A DNA stretch of 64,000 bases from Kiloniella sp. EL199 (GTDB lineage Bacteria > Pseudomonadota > Alphaproteobacteria > Kiloniellales > Kiloniellaceae): positions 124,001 through 188,000 of the forward strand of contig NZ_OMPU01000011.1 in the NCBI RefSeq assembly GCF_900313065.1. The letters run 5' to 3'. Positions 35,379 through 42,566 of the stretch are shown one piece after another (the first letter of the stretch is position 1; every line of letters begins with the position of its first letter). The notes beneath the pieces were generated by a model that was given only the letters and a program-made list of their open reading frames with translations, had not been told where the DNA came from and made no database searches. A program made the translations under genes and the position numbers.

Positions 35379-35978
35379 TTGGCGACCTCAAAATCAGGGA
35401 ATACTGACGACGCAATCGTCATAAAAAAATATGCAAACAGGCGTCTGTACAATACAGCGACGAGCAGTTACGTCACTCTTGATCATTTGTGTCAGATGGT
35501 GAAAGACAACATCGAGTTTGTTGTCTATGATGCAAAATCAGGAAATGATATCACACGATCAGTCTTAACCCAGATCATTGTCGAAGAAGAATCCAAAGGG
35601 CAAAACCTGTTGCCAATCTCCTTCTTACGTCAATTAATCAGCCTCTATGGCGATTCCATGCAATGGGTTGTTCCCAAATATCTGGAACACATGATGGAAG
35701 GCTTTTCCGAGAATCAGGACAAAATGCGCCAGTCAATGCAGGAAACCTTTGGCGGCATTTTCCCCTTTGGCAATCTGGATGAAATGAACAAACAAAATAT
35801 GGCTCTGTTTGAAAATGCCATGCGCATGCTGTCACCTTTCCAAAACACAAAACCGGAAACAGAAGAATCAGAAGAAAAGCAAGCAATGCCGCAAACAGAT
35901 AACGGCGGATTCGACGATTTGAAAACACAGGTTGAACAGCTGCAAAAACAACTTGATGCCCTGAGCAAAAAGAAATAG
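35379..35978 (+). CDS. phaR: polyhydroxyalkanoate synthesis repressor PhaR
   Basis: PhaR binds both DNA and nascent PHB; granule formation titrates it away and relieves repression of phasin and PHB genes. The N-terminal PHB-accumulation regulatory domain is clear (VIKKYANRRLYNTATSSYVT, LDHLCQMVKDNIEFVVYDAKSGNDIT-type sequence, then LTQIIVEEESKG). A Met-rich amphipathic middle (MEGFSENQDKMRQSMQETFGG) and a C-terminal coiled coil (DDLKTQVEQLQKQLDALS) follow. TTG 35379 is preferred (MATSKSG) since GGAGG lies eight bases upstream; TTG 35364 overlaps that ribosome-binding site. It is divergent from the phaC operon. Confidence 0.94.
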   Translation: MATSKSGNTDDAIVIKKYANRRLYNTATSSYVTLDHLCQMVKDNIEFVVYDAKSGNDITRSVLTQIIVEEESKGQNLLPISFLRQLISLYGDSMQWVVPKYLEHMMEGFSENQDKMRQSMQETFGGIFPFGNLDEMNKQNMALFENAMRMLSPFQNTKPETEESEEKQAMPQTDNGGFDDLKTQVEQLQKQLDALSKKK

Positions 35979-36008
35979 TGGATAACAATACTGCTAAGCC
36001 AGAGCAAA

Positions 36009-36040
36009 AAAGGGCCTCCAAAACCACATGGAGGCCCTTT
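36009..36040. terminator. Bidirectional terminator between phaR and the GGDEF-EAL gene
   Basis: AAAGGGCCTCC (36009-36019) pairs perfectly over 11 bp with GGAGGCCCTTT (36030-36040) around a 10-nt loop, with A-rich and T-rich flanks. It lies 31 bp after the phaR stop and 24 bp after the convergent GGDEF-EAL stop. Confidence 0.88.
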
Positions 36041-36063
36041 GATTTAAATGCGGCAGGACGTCG

Positions 36064-37848
36064 TTAACCAGGAAAAACGATCGGTTTCTTCGCAGCTGTA
36101 TTTTCAACAAGCCAATCAGGATTAATTTCCGGTTTTCCGAAATAAAACCCCTGAAGCAAGTCAATCCCTTCGCGAGAGAGAAACGCAGCTTCTTCCGCTG
36201 TTTCCACAAACTCTGCAATTGTTGTGTGATTCAACGCCTTTGCCAGGCCGAGAAGATTTCGAACAAAAATCTGATTTTCTTCATTATCAAGAATTCCAGC
36301 GATAAAAGAGCCATCAATTTTGATAATATCGACGGTAAGGGTTTTCAGATGCCTGAATGTCGTATAGCCCGCCCCGAAATCATCAATCGCAACTTTACAT
36401 CCTAACTGTCGAACCGCCGAAACAAAGCGCGCCGACTCTTCCAAATCATGAAGTGCCGCCGTTTCTGTAATCTCGACAATTAAGCGTTTTGCAATATCTG
36501 GCCTTGATTTCACACGCGAAGATAACGCCCTTAACCAACTACGATCTGATGCCGTTAAGCCAGATATATTCAAAGACATTGTAATGTTCGGAAAGCGCGC
36601 CAGATCTTCCAGAGCAAGTTCTAACACTCTGCGATCAATAACCCGCATCATCCCCAGCTGCTCAACTACGGGAATGAACTTGCCCGCAGGAACGATTTTG
36701 CCATCGCGATCAAACATGCGCAAAAGAGCTTCAACCAAAACGAGTTCATGACTTTCAGAATCCACAATCGGTTGATAGGCCAAAGCAATACGATCTTCTT
36801 TCAACGCAAGCTTTACTTCTTCACCAATAATCATACTGGTTCGATAATTCTCGCACTGCTCGGTTGTCAATTGGTACGGCTTGACACAGTCACGCCCATT
36901 TGACTTTGCATCCAGCAATGCACTCTCAGCCTTTGCAAAGGCGTCAAAACTTGTCTTCGTTTGCTCTGGAAAATCAACAAAACCAACAGAAACAGTCACA
37001 TAAATACGTTCACTACTGATTTGAAAAGGAGTCTCACGAACCGTCTGCAGGATTCGTTCAGCAATTGCATCAGCTTCTTCATGAGAGGCCACACTCATAA
37101 TCACACCGAATCGATCCCCACCCAGGCGGCCAACGATATCTGCCCCACGGACGCTTTTATCCAGCCGTTCCCCAACCTCAACCAAAACAGCATCCCCAGC
37201 TTCAAAACCGTAGGCTGTATTAATCATACCAAGGTGATCAACACCGACAGCCAGGAAAGCACCGACATTGCTATACCGGAGAGCTTGTTCCAAGGAGAAA
37301 TCCAGAGACTCCCGTAGCCTTAACTTATTAAAATGCCCAGAGAGTTCATCATAACTCGCCAAATATTCAAGTCGAGCTTCGGCCTGTTTCTTAACTGTTA
37401 CAGGGCGCAACACTCCGGTTAATCGCGTCGGTGCACCTGTGGTTGAAACCTCGACAGCGCCACGGTCATGAACCCATTGGAAATTACCCGCGCCATCGCG
37501 AACACGGTATTCACAATCATAATAGGCTTCGCCGGCAAAATGGTCCGTCAAATTCCGCATTCTGGCGGGGAGATCTTCTGGATTAATACGGTTATGGTAG
37601 GTCTCACCGGTAGCTGGAATAAAATTATCTTCCAGACCAAAGAGAGAAGCTGCCCTGCCCAACCACATCAGGCTATCTGTTGCCAGGTCCCATTCGTACA
37701 CAACATCGCCAGATGACTCCAGTGCAGTTGTCATCTGATCCAAAAGAGAAAGATCTATGTTATTATCATGAGCGGACCGGAGCACGGTCTGTCTACTCCT
37801 ACCTGAAGATTGACAACTATAAATACCCGTAAAGACACTGATATTCAC
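36064..37848 (-). CDS. PAS-GGDEF-EAL protein, probable c-di-GMP phosphodiesterase
   Basis: An N-terminal PAS/PAC region (residues about 45-155, YRVRDGAGNFQWVHDRG) precedes a degenerate GGDEF domain (GGDRF at about residue 248) and an EAL domain (about 335-580). The EAL domain keeps EALLR, SLNISG, VEITETA, DDFGAGYTTF and FVETAEEAAFL. The catalytic EAL residues look intact, so c-di-GMP hydrolysis is the likely activity; GGDRF could still bind GTP. The start is uncertain: GTG 37848 abuts a GTTAA-N6-TTAA motif and has no ribosome-binding site; ATG 37734 (MTTALESS) with GGA upstream may be the true start. Confidence 0.9.
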   Translation of the reverse strand: MNISVFTGIYSCQSSGRSRQTVLRSAHDNNIDLSLLDQMTTALESSGDVVYEWDLATDSLMWLGRAASLFGLEDNFIPATGETYHNRINPEDLPARMRNLTDHFAGEAYYDCEYRVRDGAGNFQWVHDRGAVEVSTTGAPTRLTGVLRPVTVKKQAEARLEYLASYDELSGHFNKLRLRESLDFSLEQALRYSNVGAFLAVGVDHLGMINTAYGFEAGDAVLVEVGERLDKSVRGADIVGRLGGDRFGVIMSVASHEEADAIAERILQTVRETPFQISSERIYVTVSVGFVDFPEQTKTSFDAFAKAESALLDAKSNGRDCVKPYQLTTEQCENYRTSMIIGEEVKLALKEDRIALAYQPIVDSESHELVLVEALLRMFDRDGKIVPAGKFIPVVEQLGMMRVIDRRVLELALEDLARFPNITMSLNISGLTASDRSWLRALSSRVKSRPDIAKRLIVEITETAALHDLEESARFVSAVRQLGCKVAIDDFGAGYTTFRHLKTLTVDIIKIDGSFIAGILDNEENQIFVRNLLGLAKALNHTTIAEFVETAEEAAFLSREGIDLLQGFYFGKPEINPDWLVENTAAKKPIVFPG

Positions 37849-38255
37849 GTTAAATTTCGTTAAATAATAACGATTGAGTCATTAACGAATACTGAATCTG
37901 ACTCAGAATTAATCGCAAGAAAAATGGTTGCTTTTGTATATTGACTTTTTGTAACCCGGCTGCAGGAAACTTGTTTATTCTTTGGAAACAAACTCTTAGA
38001 AAATTACATGCAATATATAGTCAATGAAAAACCATGTAACGCACCCTATGAAATAAGTAAAGCAATTAAGAATCTGCATACTTGACGTTAAAACAAATCA
38101 GCACATCAATATTAGTTAATAAAAAGTTAACACCATCCAGAATAAGTAAAAAATATTATTTTTCAAATATTTTACAGAACATCTATTGAAATCTATTCTT
38201 AAAAGGTCTATTTCACACTAAAAACAATGAAAACATCTACTATATACGAGTAAAT
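37849..38255. promoter_or_regulatory. Shared AT-rich regulatory gap with three GANTC sites and a CtrA box
   Basis: This 407-bp gap between the divergent GGDEF-EAL and XRE genes has no gene. It holds GANTC sites at 37876-37880, 37894-37898 and 37900-37904, the outer two being arms of a TGAGTC/GACTCA inverted repeat. It also holds GTTAA-N6-TTAA at 37849-37863 (one base short of CtrA spacing) and a full TTAA-N7-TTAAC at 38116-38131. A fourth GANTC lies at 38070-38074. GANTC is the target of the alphaproteobacterial CcrM methylase. Confidence 0.5.
38116..38131 (+). promoter_or_regulatory. CtrA-type binding site upstream of XRE regulator
   Basis: TTAATAAAAAGTTAAC is an exact TTAA-N7-TTAAC match, 125-140 bp before the XRE start codon, with G preceding the first half site. 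Motif-based call. Confidence 0.55.
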
Positions 38256-38654
38256 TTGGTGACTAGTGTAAAAAAAAATCTGTCTAACACGCATCGTATT
38301 GAGAACCATGTAGGGCAAAAAATACGTGAACGTAGAACCATGCTGGGTCTGACACAGCAACAACTAGCTGATTTAATCGGGGTTACTTATCAACAAGCCC
38401 ATAAATACGAACGCGGCATAAACCGAGTCTCTGCGGGGCGCCTGTTCGAGATTTCTCAGGTCCTAGGCGTCGGGGTGAGTTTTTTTTACGAGGGGCTGGA
38501 TAGTGATCAAGATACTGTTAGCGAGCGCCAACGCATGTGTCTGGATCTAGCCCGGAATTTTACCAATATTAAAAATGAAAAACATCAGGATGCTCTGAGT
38601 ATGCTATGCAGAGTCCTGTCAGAACAATCACTATCAGACCCGGAGGCAGCCTAA
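38256..38654 (+). CDS. XRE-family helix-turn-helix transcriptional regulator
   Basis: This 132-residue regulator has a Cro/CI-type HTH at residues about 19-75 (VGQKIRERRTMLGLTQQQLADLIG, QQAHKYERGINRVSAGRLFEISQVLGV) followed by FFYEGL and a short helical tail. This is a common small alphaproteobacterial family, often linked to motility, envelope or stress control; the specific role is unknown. The start is TTG 38256 or the adjacent GTG 38259; neither has a strong ribosome-binding site. The promoter region is shared with the GGDEF-EAL gene and carries a CtrA box. Confidence 0.88.
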   Translation: MVTSVKKNLSNTHRIENHVGQKIRERRTMLGLTQQQLADLIGVTYQQAHKYERGINRVSAGRLFEISQVLGVGVSFFYEGLDSDQDTVSERQRMCLDLARNFTNIKNEKHQDALSMLCRVLSEQSLSDPEAA

Positions 38655-38670
38655 GCATCTCAAGAGAAAG

Positions 38671-38715
38671 CGGTAATGACAGATTACTCTATCATTGGTT
38701 TATTACTCATTACCG
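38671..38715. terminator. Possible bidirectional hairpin terminator between XRE gene and rmlB
   Basis: CGGTAATGA (38671-38679) and TCATTACCG (38707-38715) form a perfect 9-bp stem with a 27-nt loop between two convergent genes. T-rich sequence follows on the plus strand but not a clean U-run, so confidence is modest. Confidence 0.4.
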
Positions 38716-38727
38716 ATTCTATCGATT

Positions 38728-39795
38728 TTATTCCTTGATGATGCCCAACCTTTCCTGATTATACGTTTCCATCTGAATCTGACGCCACCAGGGTTGATTT
38801 CGTACATACCAGTCAACAGTGTTCGCCAAACCCTGATCGAAAACCACTTTAGGAAACCACCCCGTTTTTGACTTGAACTTGGAGGCATCCAGAGCATAGC
38901 GCTGATCGTGCCCGGGGCGATCTTCGACATTTTTTATCAAGGCAGAAAACGGGGAACGTTCTGGATAAATCTGGTCCATGCAATCACAGATGCTATTGAC
39001 CACAGATAGATTTGTTTTCTCTTCGCCGGATCCAATTAAATAAGTTTCTCCTGCATCACCTTTTTGCAACGCTAAAAGTAGAGCTTCAACATGATCAGTG
39101 ACATGTATCCATTCACGAATCTGATTCCCTTCGCCGTAAAGAGGTAATGTCTTACCGTCAATCGCGTTGGCGACCATCAAAGGAATCAATTTTTCCGGGA
39201 ATTGCCATGGCCCATAATTATTCCCGCAGTTTGTTGTGATCGTTGGCAATCCATAGGTATGCCACCAGGCTTTTGCCAAGTGGTCCGACGCCGCTTTGGA
39301 AGCAGAATAGGGAGATCGAGGGTCATATGAACTGGTTTCACTAAAAAAACCGCCCTTCCCAAGTGATCCATAAACCTCATCAGTTGAAATATGAAGAAAG
39401 CGAAATTGGTTAGGTTTTTCTTTTTCGCTCCAAAAACTCAATGCAGTCTGCAACAGGTTAAATGTTCCGACGATGTTACTTTGTACAAAGTCGCCTGGGC
39501 CATCAATTGATCGATCCACATGGCTTTCTGCCGCCGCATGGATCACGATATCCGGTTGAGAATCTCTGAATGCATCCTTTACGGCACTACTGTCTTCAAG
39601 TGCAACCTTCTTTAAGGAATAACAACCTTCCAAACTTGCCAACCGTCCTAAATCAGCAGCATAGGTCAGTTTATCAAGAACAACTGTTTCTCTGACACTA
39701 AAAAAACTTAGCTGCCGAACGATCTCTGCACCAATAAATCCAGCGCCACCGGTCACAAGAACACGTTTGTCTTTCCAATATTGCTCTGCACTCAT
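38728..39795 (-). CDS. rmlB: dTDP-glucose 4,6-dehydratase
   Basis: RmlB converts dTDP-glucose to dTDP-4-keto-6-deoxyglucose, the branch point to rhamnose and other deoxysugars. This extended short-chain dehydrogenase has GGAGFIGAEIVRQL (residues 16-29), HAAAESHVDRSI, catalytic HISTDEVYGSL, YSASKAASD and NNYGPWQFPEKLIPL. The 355-residue length is standard. It stands alone without rmlA, rmlC, rmlD or glycosyltransferases nearby, so the pathway partners must be elsewhere. A generic dTDP/UDP-hexose dehydratase cannot be excluded. Confidence 0.9.
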   Translation of the reverse strand: MSAEQYWKDKRVLVTGGAGFIGAEIVRQLSFFSVRETVVLDKLTYAADLGRLASLEGCYSLKKVALEDSSAVKDAFRDSQPDIVIHAAAESHVDRSIDGPGDFVQSNIVGTFNLLQTALSFWSEKEKPNQFRFLHISTDEVYGSLGKGGFFSETSSYDPRSPYSASKAASDHLAKAWWHTYGLPTITTNCGNNYGPWQFPEKLIPLMVANAIDGKTLPLYGEGNQIREWIHVTDHVEALLLALQKGDAGETYLIGSGEEKTNLSVVNSICDCMDQIYPERSPFSALIKNVEDRPGHDQRYALDASKFKSKTGWFPKVVFDQGLANTVDWYVRNQPWWRQIQMETYNQERLGIIKE

Positions 39796-39887
39796 TTAGA
39801 ACCCTCAATCAAAATGGAGCGTTATAAAACAAAAGAAACAAAAAACCATACACATCAAAAACTTAAACGAACAAATAGTTGAAGGAA

Positions 39888-40334
39888 TCATCCGATTTCC
39901 AAAAAGTCTTCATCCTCAGAATCATCAACGACAGACATAGATGAAATATCAACAATTCTGCATAAGCGGCGGTGAAGAATTTCAATTGAAACAGGTTTCG
40001 CCAAAACATCACTAACGCCAGACTGGATTGCCTCCATCACACGCTCATATTCAGTATGTCCTGTTAAGAGGATAACGGGTACACGACTGAAAAAACCACC
40101 CTCTTTCCTGATATCACGGGTAAACTCCAAACCATTCACAGGTTCCATTTCCCAATCCGTGATAATAATATCAGGCTTTTTAAACCTTAGTTCTTTCCGG
40201 GCTTCTTCAACATCAGAGATATATTGAACGCTAAAAATCCCCATCGCATTGAAAATCGTCTTCACAATGCGCAACATGTGCACACTGTCGTCGATCACCA
40301 TTACATTCAATCTCGACAGATCGTAGGCGGACAA
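39888..40334 (-). CDS. Receiver-only response regulator
   Basis: The 148-residue single receiver domain has acidic pocket DD (residues 15-16), phospho-acceptor Asp60 in IIITDWEMEPVNGLEF, LLTGHTE and Lys in VLAKPVS. There is no output domain. The tail is strongly acidic (DDSEDEDFLEI), unlike CpdR. It may relay phosphate or act by protein contact; no kinase gene is adjacent. TTG 40334 is used because TGAGG lies five bases upstream. It is upstream of rmlB on the same strand with 92 bp between. Confidence 0.88.
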   Translation of the reverse strand: MSAYDLSRLNVMVIDDSVHMLRIVKTIFNAMGIFSVQYISDVEEARKELRFKKPDIIITDWEMEPVNGLEFTRDIRKEGGFFSRVPVILLTGHTEYERVMEAIQSGVSDVLAKPVSIEILHRRLCRIVDISSMSVVDDSEDEDFLEIG

Positions 40335-40446
40335 ATTAACCTCACAAACTTCCTTAAAACCGTCATTTACAAAACTATAGCAGAAATATCTACCTTAAAA
40401 GGTCATGCCAGACTTATAGCCTGAAGCCAGACATAAAAAAAAGTAA

Positions 40447-40740
40447 CGATATGAATCTCAAAAAAAACTTTTAGCTGAATTAGGTTCAGCGGATGATCTG
40501 CAAATAAAAAAATTCTGGTTGCGCAGAAACACCAACATTTTTCTTTTGGAGGTAGGTTGTACAACGGAAGAAACCAAATCCATTACCGGGCATAAAACCG
40601 ATGAAATGGTGAAACTATACGCCAAAGGCGTGCGTCAAAAGCTGCTTGCTCAACGGGCAATGGACAAGATGAAAGCCGCCCCCGGATCAAATAAAGTGGC
40701 TAACAAAGTGGCTAACATCACTAAAAATCAAAATCGCTGA
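40447..40740 (+). pseudogene. Tyrosine recombinase (phage integrase) C-terminal relic
   Basis: The open frame from 40447 carries only the last part of an integrase: LLAELG..DDLQ, RRNTNIFLLEVGCTTEETKS, ITGHKTDEMVKLYAKG with the box-II GH histidine and the nucleophile tyrosine. The N-terminal domains are missing, and the HxxR motif is degraded (KFWLRRNT in place of F-H-x-L-R-x-T). A TAA at 40444 blocks upstream reading. It ends 42 bp from the 3' end of tRNA-Arg, the usual position of an integrase in a tRNA-integrated element. It is most likely a decayed remnant and not functional. Confidence 0.8.
40693..40716 (+). repeat. 12-bp perfect tandem duplication in the integrase relic
   Basis: AAAGTGGCTAAC occurs twice without a gap (40693-40704, 40705-40716). 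In the relic frame it gives KVAN twice. It looks like a local duplication in decaying sequence. Confidence 0.7.
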
Positions 40741-40782
40741 TTTTTTAATGAGCCGTAAATGATTGATATATAAAGGGGAAAA

Positions 40783-40859
40783 TGGCGCACCCGTCAGGAC
40801 TCGAACCTGAAACCTCTTGATTCGTAGTCAAGTGCTCTATCCAATTGAGCTACGGGTGC
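40783..40859 (-). tRNA. tRNA-Arg(ACG)
   Basis: On the minus strand a full cloverleaf is readable. The acceptor arm GCACCCG pairs with CGGGTGC, and the D-arm is GCTC..GAGC. The anticodon stem CTTGA/TCAAG encloses loop CTACGAA (anticodon ACG, wobble A presumably edited to inosine), and the T-arm contains GGTTCGAGTCC. Discriminator G and encoded CCA complete 77 nt. The 3' end faces the integrase relic, so this tRNA is the likely former attachment site. Confidence 0.95.
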
Positions 40860-41164
40860 GTTTCAAAGCGCTTCCAGAATAAACCCCTGAAAACGAGGCG
40901 GAACTTACTCCTGCTTCTGTGAGGACGCAACCCTTAAATCGCAAATTCGTATTTTTTTTTAATCTCATGCCTAACTATCAATTACTTGGTGGGAAAACTC
41001 TTGTCCCTGAGACTCCCTTCAAGTAGTATCTGGCCTAAGTATTTTGGGGGGTTGGTCAACTCGTGTATCTTTTCGGGCGTTTTTCCCGTATCAATTATAG
41101 TAATAGTACTAGATTTGAGAGAAGATATGTTTGGCTGATCACAATCAACAGTGCGGACTTGTCA
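40860..41164 (+). other. Gene-free gap before the lipoprotein gene, with an extended hairpin
   Basis: No coding region is supported here. The one structure seen is 40984-41024. ACTTG pairs with CAAGT at the ends, GGGA pairs with TCCC inside, and a small CTC/GAG hairpin forms the tip. No T-tract follows. It lies 140 bp before the start codon and could be part of a long 5' leader. A run of nine T (40953-40961) precedes it. No convincing sigma-70 promoter was identified. Confidence 0.3.
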
Positions 41165-42328
41165 ATGGGATCCATTAAATCCTCTGTTTTGCGTAATACC
41201 GTTACAGCCTTGGCTACGGTGATGTTATTAAATGGTTGTTCTTTTACCGAAGAAGCCTTGTGGCCTTCTATTGTCGGAGAAGAAGCTGCGAGAGAAGCAA
41301 CGACGACTGCTGCAGGGGCACCTGTCGTTCCTGATACAGTTATAACAAATAGTATCTCTGGCTTGCCTTTGCTGGGTTCAACCATTTTTGAATCTCCTGG
41401 CGTTACGCCGGGGCAACCAACAGGAACACATGTTGGTAAAAAAGTTGAAGAATTGCGCGGTGATCTTTCGAGGCTTCAGGCTCGCTTGATACATCATAAT
41501 AATAACTTGCAGACACAGCGTAACAACGCTCGCAGCAGTGCAGGAACTTATCATTCCATTATTGCCGCAATGAATACACGTCTACAGGTTGGCACCACAC
41601 CGGGTAACCCGCAAATGGTGAACGGCTGGAACAAAGCCCAGCAGGAGCTGGAAGCTGTTGGTGCAAGCATCACAAATTTGAATAGTCTCTCGAATGAAGC
41701 CGGATCAACATCCGCACTTGCAGCATTTGTTCTGGATTCAGCGAAATCGACATATGAGCTGCGCGGCGCTTTGGACGAAGATCATAGACAGCTTGCTGTG
41801 CTGGAAGACGAAGCCAATCAAACGGTTGTTATCCTTGATCGCCTTATGAACGAGCTAACAGAAGACATTGCACGCACGCAGAACTACTTCTCTGCCGAAC
41901 GTACAAATCTGACAGCACTTCAGGTGGCAGTTGATAACGGCGAATTTATCGGTGGCAACCTTGGTAGCAGAACCTTTGGCCTTCCTGTTCCCCCTCCACC
42001 GGGTGGACCAGCAGGTCTTGTGGGTCGCCAGCCTCCTTTGGCTATCATTCGTTTTGACCAGCCAAATGTGAATTACGAACAGGCACTTTTCACTGCTGTA
42101 AGTCGTGCCTTGGATCGTCGTCCGAGTTCAGCTTTTGACCTCGTTACAGTTGCACCTGCACGCGGGAATTCAGCTCAAGTCGCTCTGGCAACAAGCAAAT
42201 CCCGTAAATACGGTGAGGATGTTATGCGTTCCCTGACAAAGCTCGGCCTGCCAGCTTCTCACGTGTCGCTTTCATCAACCAGCAATCCGGGTGCTCAGGT
42301 TCCAGAAGTTCACGTTTATCTTCGATAA
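41165..42328 (+). CDS. Lipoprotein with coiled coil and C-terminal OmpA-like-type domain, unknown function
   Basis: From ATG 41165 the product has 387 residues. The signal peptide ends in lipobox LLNGC (cysteine at residue 25). A long helical, coiled-coil-prone region follows (about residues 105-270, VEELRGDLSRLQARL, AVLEDEANQTVVILDRLMNEL). A proline/glycine linker (PVPPPPGGPAG) leads to a roughly 95-residue C-terminal domain (AIIRFDQPNVNYEQALFTAVSRALDRRPSSAFDLVTVAP, KYGEDVMRSLTKLGLPASHVSL, VHVYLR). The C-terminal pattern resembles the OmpA/peptidoglycan-associated fold seen in alphaproteobacterial lipoproteins. It may link envelope layers. An upstream in-frame ATG at 41063 would add 34 residues before the signal peptide and is unlikely. 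Confidence 0.75.
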   Translation: MGSIKSSVLRNTVTALATVMLLNGCSFTEEALWPSIVGEEAAREATTTAAGAPVVPDTVITNSISGLPLLGSTIFESPGVTPGQPTGTHVGKKVEELRGDLSRLQARLIHHNNNLQTQRNNARSSAGTYHSIIAAMNTRLQVGTTPGNPQMVNGWNKAQQELEAVGASITNLNSLSNEAGSTSALAAFVLDSAKSTYELRGALDEDHRQLAVLEDEANQTVVILDRLMNELTEDIARTQNYFSAERTNLTALQVAVDNGEFIGGNLGSRTFGLPVPPPPGGPAGLVGRQPPLAIIRFDQPNVNYEQALFTAVSRALDRRPSSAFDLVTVAPARGNSAQVALATSKSRKYGEDVMRSLTKLGLPASHVSLSSTSNPGAQVPEVHVYLR

Positions 42329-42345
42329 CCAGCCCTGATAATTAC

Positions 42346-42379
42346 AAAAAAGCGATGTCATTTTGATATCGCTTTTTTT
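42346..42379 (+). terminator. Rho-independent terminator of the lipoprotein gene
   Basis: AAAAAAGCGAT (42346-42356) pairs perfectly with ATCGCTTTTTT (42368-42378) around an 11-nt loop, with a run of seven T. It lies 17 bp past the stop codon. Confidence 0.88.
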
Positions 42380-42566
42380 ATGCCCGGATACTGGCTCAGC
42401 CCAACATTTTCCTGTTCAAACAAAGTTTGTACAGACTACAGACTCATACATAAATCAGAAAAGAACAGACCGCCCTCTCTCTAAAGACTATTGACCCTTC
42501 AGCCAAAATACTTCAGAGCAGGGACCGATATCACCAAAACATAATAGTTGATTTTTAATTTCCAAC

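Noticed and set aside
40335-40446. Search for an upstream half of the integrase or an attL copy of the tRNA end
   Set aside because: The frame is closed by TAA at 40444, no integrase-like sequence is readable further left, and no direct repeat of the tRNA 3' end was found by eye.
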